This document shows, in pieces, positions 1 through 8,981 of a stretch of 64,000 nt of DNA. Source of the stretch: Ceratothoa steindachneri (taxonomy: Eukaryota; Arthropoda; Malacostraca; Isopoda; Cymothoidae); assembly GCA_963969495.1 (NCBI GenBank), contig OZ018331.1, positions 154,612,684-154,676,683 of the forward strand, in the 5' to 3' direction. A model generated the notes under the pieces. The model saw only the letters and a list, made by a program, of their open reading frames with translations. It did no database searches and had not been told where the DNA came from. A program made the translations under genes and the position numbers. The number at the start of each line of letters is the position of its first letter. Positions within the stretch are counted from its first letter, which is position 1.

Positions 1-315
1 AGTAAGAATAGAGGCAAGAGGAAAAAGAATAGAGCAGGTGGAAAAATTTTCGTATCTAAGAGGTTTGATAACAGAAGACTGCAGACTGCAAGAAAATTAG
101 AACGAGAATTGGCATTGCAAAGAGTGCATTTACAAGAATGAAGGCATATCTGGTAAATAGAAAGTAATAACTGCACGCCAAACAACCTTTACCTACGGAA
201 AATAGAAAACGAGCAGCAAAAACTTTGGGGGGGTCAACATTGTTGTATGGATATGAGACTTGGACGATGAGCAGGAAGATGCAAGAAAAGTTGAAAGCAG
301 CTGAAACTGTTATAG
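1..315 (+). pseudogene. RTE/CR1-type non-LTR retrotransposon ORF2, C-terminal fragment, part 1
   Basis: With frameshifts, the + strand reads as the RT thumb and C-terminal region common to many arthropod non-LTR elements: a VEKFSYL segment, an AFTRMKAYL segment and a YETWTMSRKMQEKLKAAE segment near the right end. The reading breaks off at 315, where the poly-T of a minus-strand element starts, and resumes near 14,660 (DVLRQIGVERE, EKFMDSLTRMVGE). This is therefore the outermost, oldest layer of the nest. Clade assignment (RTE, CR1 or L2) is uncertain because only the C-terminus is visible. The catalytic RT motifs would lie to the left of the window. Confidence 0.7.
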
Positions 316-717
316 TTTTTTTTTTAAGGGGCCATCTGGCGACTGCACACTTGGGCATAAGTCACCGTAAACAAACAGCCAAGTTCTAGGGTACTAAAAA
401 ATTTGAACATAAAACAACAAAAGAAATAACAATTGGGGAGCGATAACAATAACAAAAACAACAACAAAACTAATTTAAATGAAAGGGAGAAGGCCGGCCT
501 CCCTCCCAAAAGTCAACAAGTTCACCAGTCAATGTGCACGCACTCGTCCCGAGTACAAGCGACAGGCGGTAGCGACCCCACCCATCCCGGTACCGGGACA
601 GGTAACGTGCGCGACGATCACCCGGAATGGGACATTCGACAAGAATATGCCAAACAGTCTGGGGAGCGACGCAGTCGTCAAAATAGGGCGCAGGCGAGCG
701 CTCCATCAAATAGTGAA

Positions 718-728
718 GCGTCACACGA
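718..728. repeat. Target-site duplication of N2, left copy
   Basis: GCGTCACACGA lies directly before the poly-T of N2 and is repeated exactly at 14,496-14,506 after the 5' end of N2. The joined flanks read as continuous ORF2 of N3. Confidence 0.85.
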
Positions 729-1003
729 TTTTTTTTTTCAAGGGGCTATCTGGCGACTGCCCACTTGGGCATAAGTCGCCGCAAACAAACAGCCCAGTTC
801 TAGGCTACTTTAAAATAAAAATTTTAACAGAAACAATAATAAAAAGGGGATAACAATAAGGGAGCAAGCTCCAGCGTCGGGGAGAGGTCCCCCTCCCCCC
901 GGGGTAGGAGCCTGCGACCTACAAAAAACAAAACAAAGACAAACAACAATAACAAAAAAACAACAAGTTAAATACAAGGGAGAGGCCGGCCTCCCCCCAA
1001 AAG

Positions 1004-2037
1004 TCAACAAGTCAATGTGCACGAATCTGTCCCGAGTACAAGGGACAGGCGGTAGCGACCCCGCCCATCCCGGTACCGGGACAGGTATCGTGCGCGAAGA
1101 TCACCCAGAATGGGACATTCGACAAGAATGTGCCGAACAGTCTGGGGGACGATGCAGTCGTTGCAATAGGGCGCAGGCAAGCGCTCCATCAAATAGCGAT
1201 GCATCACACGAGTGTGTCCGATTCGGAGACGACAGAAAGCAACCTGAAGCCGCCGCGGCATTGGGGGATAGGTCCATGGGAACAGTCGCGGCGCAATGGC
1301 ACGCAACTTTAAGTTCCCTTCGACCGTCTCCCATCTTCTTTGCCAAGCAGTCCGAAGAGCTGCCCGTATTCCTGCCATGTAGTCGGTGTAAGGAAGAGCG
1401 AAACGCTGGTCCGGTCGCAGAGTCCTCGCGGACTCTTTGGCGCCCTCATTCCCCGCAATTCCTACATGTCCAGGAACCCAGCAGAAGAGAATCTCGACAT
1501 CTGCCCGGCTCGCCAAAACCGTGGCGTCACGGATATCGCGAACCAGGGGATGCGGAGATTCCAATGCCCCGAGAGCAATCAGGGCGCTTTGTGAGTCGCT
1601 ATAGATCACAATCCCGTCTCCGAACCGGGCACGTCGCGTAATCTCCGGTAACGAGTGGTGTATTGCCACCAGCTCAGGCGTGAAGACAGACGCGGCGCCT
1701 GGTAGAGCCCCGCTGACTTCAAACAGAGGAAATACGGCGTGGAAGCCGACCCCCTTTTGGGACTTGGAGCCATTCGTATACACTGGCACGGTTCCAGCGT
1801 GACACGATGTGTGCTCCAAAAAGGTCGGACGCAATACTCCCGGCGCAGTACAAGCTTTGGGAGCAGAGGCGTGGCGACAAATAGCCAAATGTGGTACCCT
1901 CCAGGGTGGCGTCCTGGGCAGAACCAGGGGCACCACCAGCCCAAAAGCTATATCTACCTCTCGAAGGAGTTTCCTGGCCCTAAACCCAAAGGGCTTAGGG
2001 TATGACTGGCGTCTCTCGGCGGCATAGGCACCATCGA
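1004..2037 (-). pseudogene. N2 ORF2, RNase H and C-terminal zinc-knuckle part
   Basis: The minus strand encodes an RNase H domain (YTNGSKSQKG, then FTPELVAIHHS, then IYSDSQSAL, then GHVGIAGNEGA) and the family C-terminus with CNDC and HILVEC. Compared with N1, the first catalytic Asp is kept, and the RAD residues after GNE are lost with the last Asp. The coding continues across the N1 insertion into 8982 onwards. It is disabled by frameshifts and by the insertion. Confidence 0.8.
2025..2037. repeat. Target-site duplication of N1, left copy
   Basis: TAGGCACCATCGA lies directly before the 22-base poly-T of N1 and is repeated exactly at 8969-8981. Joining the two flanks restores a continuous ORF2 sequence of N2, which shows that N1 landed inside N2. 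Confidence 0.92.
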
Positions 2038-2278
2038 TTTTTTTTTTTTTTTTTTTTTTATAGAGCCCATCTGGCAACTACCCACTTGGGCATAAGTCGC
2101 CGAAAAACACGACAGCCTAGAATTAGGCTACTTTAAAGTTAAAATATGAAAACTTAACAATCAATATAAATTTGAAAAACTTAACAATCGAAGCAATCTC
2201 CGGCAGCGGGGGGAGGTCCCCCTCACCCCGGTGCAGGAGAGTGCAATCTAAAACAAAACAATAACAAAAAAAGGAACC
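2038..2278 (-). other. N1 3' UTR and poly(A) tail
   Basis: An A-rich segment follows ORF2. It contains a GC-rich block around 2200-2240 and a terminal stem in which GCCCA and TGGGC can pair (2066-2095), then the tail. This 3' variant (atagagcccatctggcaact) is shared with N7 and with the 79-bp insertion at 61,048. N2, N3 and the 35-bp insertion at 49,628 carry the other variant. Confidence 0.75.
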
Positions 2279-5200
2279 TTAAATAAAGGGGAGAAGGCCG
2301 GCCTCCCCCAAAAAGTCAATAAGTCCACCAGTCATGGTGCACGCACTCGTCCCGAGTACAAGGGACAGGCGGTAGCGACCCCGCCCATCCCGGTACCGAG
2401 ACAGGTATCGTGCGCGAAGATCACCCAGACTGGGACATTCGACAAGAATATGCCGAACAGTCTGGGGGACGACGCAGTCGTTGCAATAGGGCACATGCGA
2501 GCGCTCCACCAAGTAACGATGCGTCACACGAGTGTGTCCGATTCGAAGACGACAGAAAGCAACCTGAAGCCGCCGCGGCATTGGGGGATAGGTCCATGGG
2601 AACAGTCGCGGCGCAATGGCACGCAACTTTAAGTTCCCCTCGACCGTCTCCCATCTTCTTTGCCAAGCAGTCCGAAGAGCTGCCCGTATTCCTGCCATGT
2701 AGTCGGTGTGAGGAAGAGCGAAACGCTGGTCCGGTCGCAGAGTCCTCGCGGACTCTTTGGCGCCCTCATCGGCGCGCTCATTCCCCGCAATTCCTACATG
2801 TCCAGGAACCCAGCAGAAGATAATCTCGACATCTGCCCGGCTCGCCAAAACCGTGGCGTCACGGATTTCGCGAACCAGGGGATGCGGAGATTCCAATGCC
2901 CCGAGAGCACTCAGGGCGCTTTGTGAGTCGCTATAAATCACAATCCGGTCTCCGAACCGGGCACGTCGCGTAATCTCCCGTACCGAGTGGTGTATTGCCA
3001 CCAGCTCGGCCGTGAAGACAGACGCAGCGCCTGGTAGAGCCCCGCTGACTTCAAACAGAGGGGATACGGCGTGGAAGCCGACCCCCTCTTGGGACTTGGA
3101 GCCATCCGTATACACTGGCACGGTACCAGCGTGACACGATGTGTGCTCCAAAAAGATCGAACGCAATACTCCCGGCGCAGTACAAGCTTTGGGAGCAGAG
3201 GCGTGGCGACAAATAGCCAAATGTGGTACCCTCCAGGGTGGCGTCCTGGGCAGAACCAGGGGCGCCACCGGCCCGAGAGCTATATCTACCTCTCGAAGGA
3301 GTTTCCTGGCCCTAAACCCAAAGGGCTTAGGGTATGACTGGCGTCTCTCGGCGGCATAGGCACCATCGAGATCAGCTGCGGATGCAGTGAGAGCTGTTGG
3401 CGACTGGGGGAGGCGCCGGGCTCGCGCGTACAGGCGAGTGATGCACTGCACGCGGCGCAGAGCGAGTGGCATCTCCCCAGCATCGACCAACAGGCTCTCA
3501 ATGGGGGAAGTGCGGAAGGCACCGGTCGCAAGGCGAAGGCCGGTGTGGTGGATCCAATCCACCTTCCGCAATAAACGCTCGGCTGCGGATGCATAAAACT
3601 CGCATCCGTAGTCGAGCTTCGAGCGAACAAAGGATCGATAAAAAAGTAAGGCGGTAGCCCTATCAGCGCCCCAAGCGCTGAACGTCACGGAACGGAGAAT
3701 GTCCATGGCGCGGGTACAAGAGACCCTAAGGCTGCGAATGTGAGCCTCCCAGGTGAGGCGTCGGTCGAATACAAGACCAAGGAAACGGTGCGACTCAACC
3801 ACATCCAGGCGCACCCCATTAAGAAACAAATCTGGGTCGGGGTGAAGCCGTGGATGGCGGCAGAAGTGCACCACCTTAGTCTTGGCCAAAGAAAACCGAA
3901 ACCTGTGCGCTTTGGCATAGCAAGAGACGCGGTTCAATGCCTGTTGGAGTCGGCGCTCCAGAGTTGGCATCTGGGCCGCGCCAAAAGAGATCGAAAGGTC
4001 GTCCACGTAGAGCGTAGCGAGAACATCTTCCGGCAGCACCGAGGTGATGCCGTTGATGCTCAGGGCAAAGAGTGTGACACTGAGGACACTTCCCTGCGGG
4101 ACACCCTCTTCCTGCTCCTTTGGGCCGGAGAGGGCTCCCCCCACCCGTACGCGGAATCGACGATCTCGCAAAAATTCAGATATAAACATTGGGAGGCGTC
4201 CCCTCGCCCCCATCGTGTGGAGAGTCTCCATGATACCGTATCGCCATGCGGTATCATAGGCTTTCTCCAGATCAAAAAACACCGTGGCGTAGTGCTGTCT
4301 ACGAAGGAAAGCCTCGCAGACGGCATTTTCCAGTCGGAGCAGAGCATCCGACGTGGAGTGGAACTTACGGAAGCCGCACTGTGCAGAAGACAGATGGCCT
4401 CCGCTGTCCAGGAAATAGGCTAATCTAACATTTACCAATTTCTCCATCAACTTGCACACGCAAGAGGTTAGAGAGATTGGGCGGAAACCGGTCGGAGTAG
4501 AGTGATCTCTCCCCGGCTTGCGAAAGGCGAGCACAGTAGCGATTCGCCAGGAGTCTGGGAGGAGACCTTCCACCCAGATCCTGTTGAACAAATCTAATAG
4601 AAAGGCCATGCCTCGCTCACCCAGGTGTCGAAGCATGGCGTACGGGACATCGTCCGGACCATGGGCGGTGTCCGCGCACGAAGCGAGAGCGGAACGCAAC
4701 TCACTCACACTAAACTTGTCGTTGAAGGGTTCTCCGCCTCTGGAGGTAAAGTCCAGCCGGCGGCCTTCCGCGACATCACGACGTGCATTGAATGCTGGCG
4801 GAGCAGCATCACGGCTAGAGAATGCGGAAAAAGCGGTCGCTAAGGATTCCGCCACGGACGCGGGGTCCGAGATTGCGGTCCCATTCTCCTGGAGAACGGG
4901 AGGGGGGTCCTGCGAGAACTTGCCCCGAATCCTTTTGACTCGCTTCCACACCTCAGCTAAAGGGGTCTTCCCGTTAAGTGAAGACACGTATGCCCGCCAA
5001 GAAGAGCGGCGGGCGTGCTTCGAAATATACCGGAACCTAGCCCTAGCCCGACGAAATTCAGCGACGGTGAAATCGTTCGGGCGGCGCTTATAGCGCATGT
5101 AGGCATAACGCTTCTGTTTGAGGGCCGTCTCACACTCGGCCGACCACCATGGGAGTGGTCGGCGTGCAAAACGGCCAGACGTCCTAGGAATAGTAGTCAG

Positions 5201-6109
5201 GCCCACGGCGATGAGGTTGCCGGAGAAGAACTCGACGGCCTCATCTACCGACCTAAACTCCTTGACTGAGATAGAGAATTCAGTCATTTCCTGAAATGCA
5301 GGCCACCGCGCCCGCGCCAAGCACCACCGAGGTGGTCTCTCAGGCGGCAGTTGCCCTGAAAATGATATTTGAATGGGAAAGTGATCACTACCATGGAGGT
5401 CATCGACCACCCCCCAATCAAAATCAGGCTGTGCATCCGAAGAGCACAAAGATAGGTCAAGGCAAGAAAATGAAGCGGTTCTCGGACAGTGATGCGTAAA
5501 CTCATCCACGTTTAGGACACCCATCTCAAGCTCTTCGATCAGATCGGAAAGGACTTGTCCCCTGGGATTTATGGTGTAATCTCCCCAGAGAGGATGCCTG
5601 CCGTTCAGATCTCCAAGCAAGAGATAGGGCCTCGGCAACCGTGCCACGACGCGGCGAAGGTCCCCCGCGTCGAAGTCAGCTGACGGTGGAATGTACGCAG
5701 AAATGATAGTATACCTCCTATCCAGGTGCAGCTGCACAGCCACTGCCTGAAAGGAGGTATCTAAAGAGAAAGGAAGAACGGAGACATCATGCCGGGTGTA
5801 AACCGCGCATCCCCAAGCCCGGCCGTCCCGCGGTGGTTGGGTCGCAAGACCCTTATACCCCGGGAGGGCAGGCAGGGGGCACGCGCCTAGCATGGTCTCC
5901 TGCAAAAAAATAGCTAACGGGGAACGGGATGAGGCGAGCCTCCGCAGCTCCTCCCAGTTGGCCCGGAGTCCACGGCAATTCCATTGAAGGAATATGCCCT
6001 CCAGGCCTAGCTCGGAGGAGACGCGGGGGCCCTCCTCGAATTGAAGACCCTCACGGGAATGGCCGTACGCTTCCCGGGGGCAGAACCCCGGGCGCTGTTG
6101 GCCGGACAA
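2279..6109 (-). CDS. N1 ORF2: endonuclease, reverse transcriptase and RNase H
   Basis: The polyprotein nicks target DNA and primes reverse transcription of its own RNA. Residues 37-250 form the apurinic-type endonuclease (Asn44, Glu71, GDLNGRHPLWGD at 166-177, SDHFPI at 241-246). Residues about 520-790 form the RT (FFDLEKAYD with Asp613, PQGSVLS at 671, YVDD at 701-704). Residues 995-1120 form RNase H with all four acidic residues (Asp1002, Glu1035, Asp1061, Asp1114). A C-terminal knuckle is C1209, C1212, H1220, C1225. No stop interrupts it. The listed first codon is TTG. The frame is open from 6139, just after an in-frame TAA at 6140-6142, and its first ATG is codon 73, inside the endonuclease. 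Translation may therefore need reinitiation or frameshifting after ORF1. Confidence 0.93.
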   Translation of the reverse strand: MSGQQRPGFCPREAYGHSREGLQFEEGPRVSSELGLEGIFLQWNCRGLRANWEELRRLASSRSPLAIFLQETMLGACPLPALPGYKGLATQPPRDGRAWGCAVYTRHDVSVLPFSLDTSFQAVAVQLHLDRRYTIISAYIPPSADFDAGDLRRVVARLPRPYLLLGDLNGRHPLWGDYTINPRGQVLSDLIEELEMGVLNVDEFTHHCPRTASFSCLDLSLCSSDAQPDFDWGVVDDLHGSDHFPIQISFSGQLPPERPPRWCLARARWPAFQEMTEFSISVKEFRSVDEAVEFFSGNLIAVGLTTIPRTSGRFARRPLPWWSAECETALKQKRYAYMRYKRRPNDFTVAEFRRARARFRYISKHARRSSWRAYVSSLNGKTPLAEVWKRVKRIRGKFSQDPPPVLQENGTAISDPASVAESLATAFSAFSSRDAAPPAFNARRDVAEGRRLDFTSRGGEPFNDKFSVSELRSALASCADTAHGPDDVPYAMLRHLGERGMAFLLDLFNRIWVEGLLPDSWRIATVLAFRKPGRDHSTPTGFRPISLTSCVCKLMEKLVNVRLAYFLDSGGHLSSAQCGFRKFHSTSDALLRLENAVCEAFLRRQHYATVFFDLEKAYDTAWRYGIMETLHTMGARGRLPMFISEFLRDRRFRVRVGGALSGPKEQEEGVPQGSVLSVTLFALSINGITSVLPEDVLATLYVDDLSISFGAAQMPTLERRLQQALNRVSCYAKAHRFRFSLAKTKVVHFCRHPRLHPDPDLFLNGVRLDVVESHRFLGLVFDRRLTWEAHIRSLRVSCTRAMDILRSVTFSAWGADRATALLFYRSFVRSKLDYGCEFYASAAERLLRKVDWIHHTGLRLATGAFRTSPIESLLVDAGEMPLALRRVQCITRLYARARRLPQSPTALTASAADLDGAYAAERRQSYPKPFGFRARKLLREVDIALGPVAPLVLPRTPPWRVPHLAICRHASAPKACTAPGVLRSIFLEHTSCHAGTVPVYTDGSKSQEGVGFHAVSPLFEVSGALPGAASVFTAELVAIHHSVREITRRARFGDRIVIYSDSQSALSALGALESPHPLVREIRDATVLASRADVEIIFCWVPGHVGIAGNERADEGAKESARTLRPDQRFALPHTDYMAGIRAALRTAWQRRWETVEGNLKLRAIAPRLFPWTYPPMPRRLQVAFCRLRIGHTRVTHRYLVERSHVPYCNDCVVPQTVRHILVECPSLGDLRARYLSRYRDGRGRYRLSLVLGTSACTMTGGLIDFLGEAGLLPFI
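6073..6092 (-). promoter_or_regulatory. GC hairpin at the beginning of N1 ORF2
   Basis: CCCGGGG, six bases, then CCCCGGG form a seven-pair all-GC stem about 17-36 bases downstream of the first ORF2 codon. The matching sites in N2 (around 11,675-11,695) and N8 (around 50,645-50,665) differ by one base each, yet the sense RNA can still pair through G-U. A role in coupling ORF2 translation to ORF1 is inference. Confidence 0.4.
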
Positions 6110-6196
6110 AGCGCTGAAGGCGCTGTCGCCTTCGAGGACTTATTGGGGGAGGTTGGGCTCGCCATGCGAGTCTTTTCCTCCCTCCGCCTCGAAACT

Positions 6197-8329
6197 TTAG
6201 GCGGGCGTTGCGGCTTCGGAGGCGGGGGGCCCTCTTTTCGAGGAACCACCGTCTCCGAGCCACTCGCTCCACCTCGGGCGTGGGCAAAGGGGCCGAAGCT
6301 CCTTTCGGGGAACAGCTTTAGGAACCCCGGAAGATGGCCTAGCGACCATCTTCAGGGGTGTTGCCTCCTGTGAGTCTAACGACTCGGTGGAGGCGCGTGG
6401 CCGTTTCGCTTTACGCGAAACGGTCACGCTGGGGGAAGAGGGGGGAGCCCTGGTTTTAGCCGGGGCAGGGTATGAACCCTTTTTGCCGCCAGCTTTACCA
6501 GGGGAGCGCCCAGGTTGGGTAGAGCCCACAGAAGGGCTCCGAATGGGCGCGGAAACAACCGTGCTCGTTGGCCTGGATGGGCCAGGAGCAGAGGGTGCCT
6601 TTCTAACTATTGAGGCATATGACGTCCCAGGCAGAGCCGGGCGCGCCAGGACCAAGTCCTTTGCCTCGCGGAATGAGAGTCGATCCTGGGCCTGAACGGC
6701 CAGGATTTCTTTCTCAAGGAGATATGCACCACATTGCTTCGAAGAAGCAGGGTGCGGCTCTCCGCAATTGACACACTTGGCCACACACGATTTGGACTTA
6801 TCGTGTGCGACCTTGGAGCAATTTACACAGACTTCGGGTGACCCCGATTTTGCACGTCTACATGATCGATTCGTATGGCCGAAGCGGTGGCAGTAATAGC
6901 ACCGCCGCGGCAGTGGCACGAATGCCTTCACGCGGTAGCGGTACCAACCGGCACGCACCGACTCAGGGAGCTTGTCACAGTCGAACGTGACGAAGAGTGT
7001 AGGGGTGGGTCTCGAGGCCCCTCCCTGTTTTCTCATCACACGCTCGACCTTGACCGCCCCATGGTCGGCCAGCTCTAGGGTGATGTCCTCAATGGAGTAG
7101 TCAACGAGTTCCCTCGCATAAACTACTCCTTTCACAAAGTTCATGGTAGAGTGCGGCGTCACACTCACCGGGGTGCCATGAAGTGTCCGAAGAGCACTTA
7201 TCTTGGCCGCCTCGGCGGGATTCGCCGCATTCGCCAGAAGGCTCCCGTCCGAGAAACGGGTTACCTTCGGCTCTCTACCAATTGCACTAGCTAATCCTCC
7301 CCTCTGATGGATCATGTTGCCCTTGGACAACATGGTGCCATCAGTGGAGCGAATAACGAGGAAGCGTTTGAAGCCAGCGGGCTCGAAAACGCCAGGTAAC
7401 CTCTGAATCAGGGGCCCCGATGTCATCGAGGCTCCGCCCTGTGCATTCTTGGTCTTAGTCGTAGTCATGGGCTCCGCACACGAGGGGGTAGAGGGGCCGG
7501 ATGTGCCGATCTTGGCTTGGTCGCCTACCAAAGTGGCAGCAGACCCATCCGTCCCCGCAGCCCCCGCGGATGGAGAGGAGCCCCGAGTCTTCTTCGTCTT
7601 TTGAGTCTTTTTCTTTTTAGGAGAGGAGGGCGGGGAATGAACCCGCTTTTCACCTCCGCCGGCAGAAGTCCCCAGGCCAGATGGACCAGCCTCAGCCAGG
7701 TCCCTCTCCGAAATGGAGAAGGTCCTGGTTGTCGTAGGGGCACCTGTCGGAGGAGATCCCTCCCCTCCTTCTACTGCCTCGGAGCCCTCAGCCATTTGAG
7801 GAGGACCTTGCATAGGGGCGGATTCGGGTTCGGTGCTTGGCGCCGAGCCCGAATTCCCCCCCATGGAAGGCCCTACCGTCTGGGGCTGGGTCTCCTCAAG
7901 GACCATGTCTATCACAGGAGGGGCCTCCAGTTGGCCATCCCCTCCCAGGACATCGCAGGTCCCCTTGGCAGTATTGTCACTAGTCAGGTGGTGTGGGGAG
8001 GCACAGGCCTTGACCCCAGCAAGGTTCAAAATTCTTGCCAGCAGGTCTTTTGAGGGAAGCGACCGAAGGGGCCTGGCTTCCCTCTCCCCCCTAAGGGGGT
8101 TTGCCCTACCGAGCCGCTTGCACGAGGGGCGGTCGGCAATGGGCTGCCTGCTGGCTTTCTTGGCAGTCCCCTTAGAAAGCAAAGGAGGGACTGCCGCTGG
8201 AGATAGGGAGGTGCCCGAAAGCACCTCCAGAGAAGGGGGTGAGGGGGAGTCCCCTACACCCGTAGGCGTAGGAGAGGAGTAAGCCTCCTCTCCGGTTAAA
8301 GAATTATGGAGGGTCCCTTGCGCAAGCAC
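6197..8329 (-). CDS. N1 ORF1: Gag-like RNA-binding zinc-knuckle protein
   Basis: ORF1 proteins of I-type elements bind element RNA and form the transposition particle. The first 300 residues are low-complexity (Ser, Pro, Gly, a Lys-rich block at 238-249). Residues about 320-400 look like an RRM-type fold (FLVIRSTDG). Residues 400-470 resemble the domain that precedes the knuckles in this family. Three knuckles follow at 477-490 (CX2CX4HX4C), 501-515 and 519-533. The tail is basic and Pro-rich. The given first codon is GTG. The nearest upstream ATG (8344-8346) is out of frame because of a run of seven G at 8332-8338, whereas N7 has that ATG in frame. This is either a frameshift or a sequencing error. 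ORF1 ends with TAA at 6197-6199, in the same frame as ORF2. Confidence 0.88.
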   Translation of the reverse strand: MLAQGTLHNSLTGEEAYSSPTPTGVGDSPSPPSLEVLSGTSLSPAAVPPLLSKGTAKKASRQPIADRPSCKRLGRANPLRGEREARPLRSLPSKDLLARILNLAGVKACASPHHLTSDNTAKGTCDVLGGDGQLEAPPVIDMVLEETQPQTVGPSMGGNSGSAPSTEPESAPMQGPPQMAEGSEAVEGGEGSPPTGAPTTTRTFSISERDLAEAGPSGLGTSAGGGEKRVHSPPSSPKKKKTQKTKKTRGSSPSAGAAGTDGSAATLVGDQAKIGTSGPSTPSCAEPMTTTKTKNAQGGASMTSGPLIQRLPGVFEPAGFKRFLVIRSTDGTMLSKGNMIHQRGGLASAIGREPKVTRFSDGSLLANAANPAEAAKISALRTLHGTPVSVTPHSTMNFVKGVVYARELVDYSIEDITLELADHGAVKVERVMRKQGGASRPTPTLFVTFDCDKLPESVRAGWYRYRVKAFVPLPRRCYYCHRFGHTNRSCRRAKSGSPEVCVNCSKVAHDKSKSCVAKCVNCGEPHPASSKQCGAYLLEKEILAVQAQDRLSFREAKDLVLARPALPGTSYASIVRKAPSAPGPSRPTSTVVSAPIRSPSVGSTQPGRSPGKAGGKKGSYPAPAKTRAPPSSPSVTVSRKAKRPRASTESLDSQEATPLKMVARPSSGVPKAVPRKELRPLCPRPRWSEWLGDGGSSKRGPPASEAATPA

Positions 8330-8968
8330 AAGGGGGGGACCTCCATTTTCTCGGTGGAGCTGCCCGAGGGCGGCTCCGTAGATGTTTTTGGGGAAGTTGG
8401 GGGTTGGGGTTTTTGTTTTCTTTCATACATGGGCATGGTGACCCTCTTTTGATTACGGGACGCAATAGCTCATCACCTCTCGCAGTTGCCCGCACTGCGA
8501 GAGGTGCTTACAAGCCCGGCAGAGCCAGGCGCCGCCATTCGGGACCACCCCTCCCGCCTGGTGGCCTGGCAGTCCTTCGGCATGGCGGCTCCACCTTGGA
8601 CACGGCGTAAAAAATATAGGTTGTGAAGAGGAGAGGAAAAGGGATGTGAGGAAGATGTGGGTGGGGATGAAGCAGGTTGTTAAAAAAACCCCATCCCGAA
8701 CCGGAGCTGAGGGGTTAGGGAACAATGTCCCCTCCCCCCCTCAGCCCCGATCCGGGGTGGTTGGCTTGAGAAGAAGGTCAGCATTCTACCCTGTGAAATT
8801 AGAGGCTGACCAGAGAAAGTTGTGGGAGAGGTTGTATGAAAAGCGACGAGGTAGGGGAGAAATCGGGCTATCTGAAGGAAGGAAGAGAGGCTAAGCTGGG
8901 GCCGGACGGAGCGCTGGATCCCGTCAGCACGGCGGCCAGGATGGCAAATCGCCGCGCCCCTTACGGGG
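8330..8968 (-). promoter_or_regulatory. N1 5' UTR, probable internal promoter region
   Basis: About 640 bp lie between the element's 5' end and ORF1. Full-length non-LTR elements usually carry an internal promoter here; none is recognised by motif. The first 12 bases (minus strand CCCCGTAAGGGG, 8957-8968) form a 4-bp stem with a GTAA loop and also begin N2 and N7. A 13-bp hairpin lies at 8474-8506. A GC-rich stretch (8880-8968) contains GGATCC and AGCGCT. Confidence 0.6.
8474..8506. repeat. Conserved 13-bp inverted repeat in the 5' UTR of N1
   Basis: CACCTCTCGCAGT, a 7-base loop (tgcccgc), then ACTGCGAGAGGTG form a perfect stem. N7 keeps it at 41,563-41,595 with one C-G pair replaced by T-A and one wobble pair; N2 has a decayed form around 14,000-14,032. 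Compensatory change suggests selection on RNA or DNA structure. Confidence 0.75.
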
Positions 8969-8981
8969 TAGGCACCATCGA
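8969..8981. repeat. Target-site duplication of N1, right copy
   Basis: This is an exact copy of 2025-2037 (TAGGCACCATCGA), directly adjoining the 5' end of N1. Confidence 0.92.

Larger units (their letters stand above)
2038..8968 (-). mobile_element. N1: full-length I-like non-LTR retrotransposon
   Basis: This 6.93-kb unit on the minus strand has a 5' UTR of about 640 bp, ORF1 (710 codons), ORF2 (1276 codons), a 3' UTR of about 240 bp and a poly(A) tail (poly-T at 2038-2059). It is flanked by exact 13-bp duplications. Endonuclease, RT and RNase H in one ORF2 with a CCHC ORF1 points to the I superfamily. Both long frames are uninterrupted, so this is the youngest layer of the nest. It is not clearly autonomous: ORF1 has its ATG out of frame and ORF2 has none at its start. 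N2, N3 and N4-N8 are relatives. Confidence 0.93.

Noticed and set aside
1015..1641. 208-codon + strand frame opposite N2 ORF2
   Set aside because: Antisense of the RNase H coding strand; it recurs in every copy of the family for the same reason.
2200..2245. GC block in the 3' UTR of N1 as a transcription terminator
   Set aside because: No eukaryotic terminator logic; it is a family 3' UTR feature found in all copies with a 3' end.
3740..4423. 227-codon + strand frame inside N1
   Set aside because: Lies opposite the intact RT of ORF2 and has no motif of its own.
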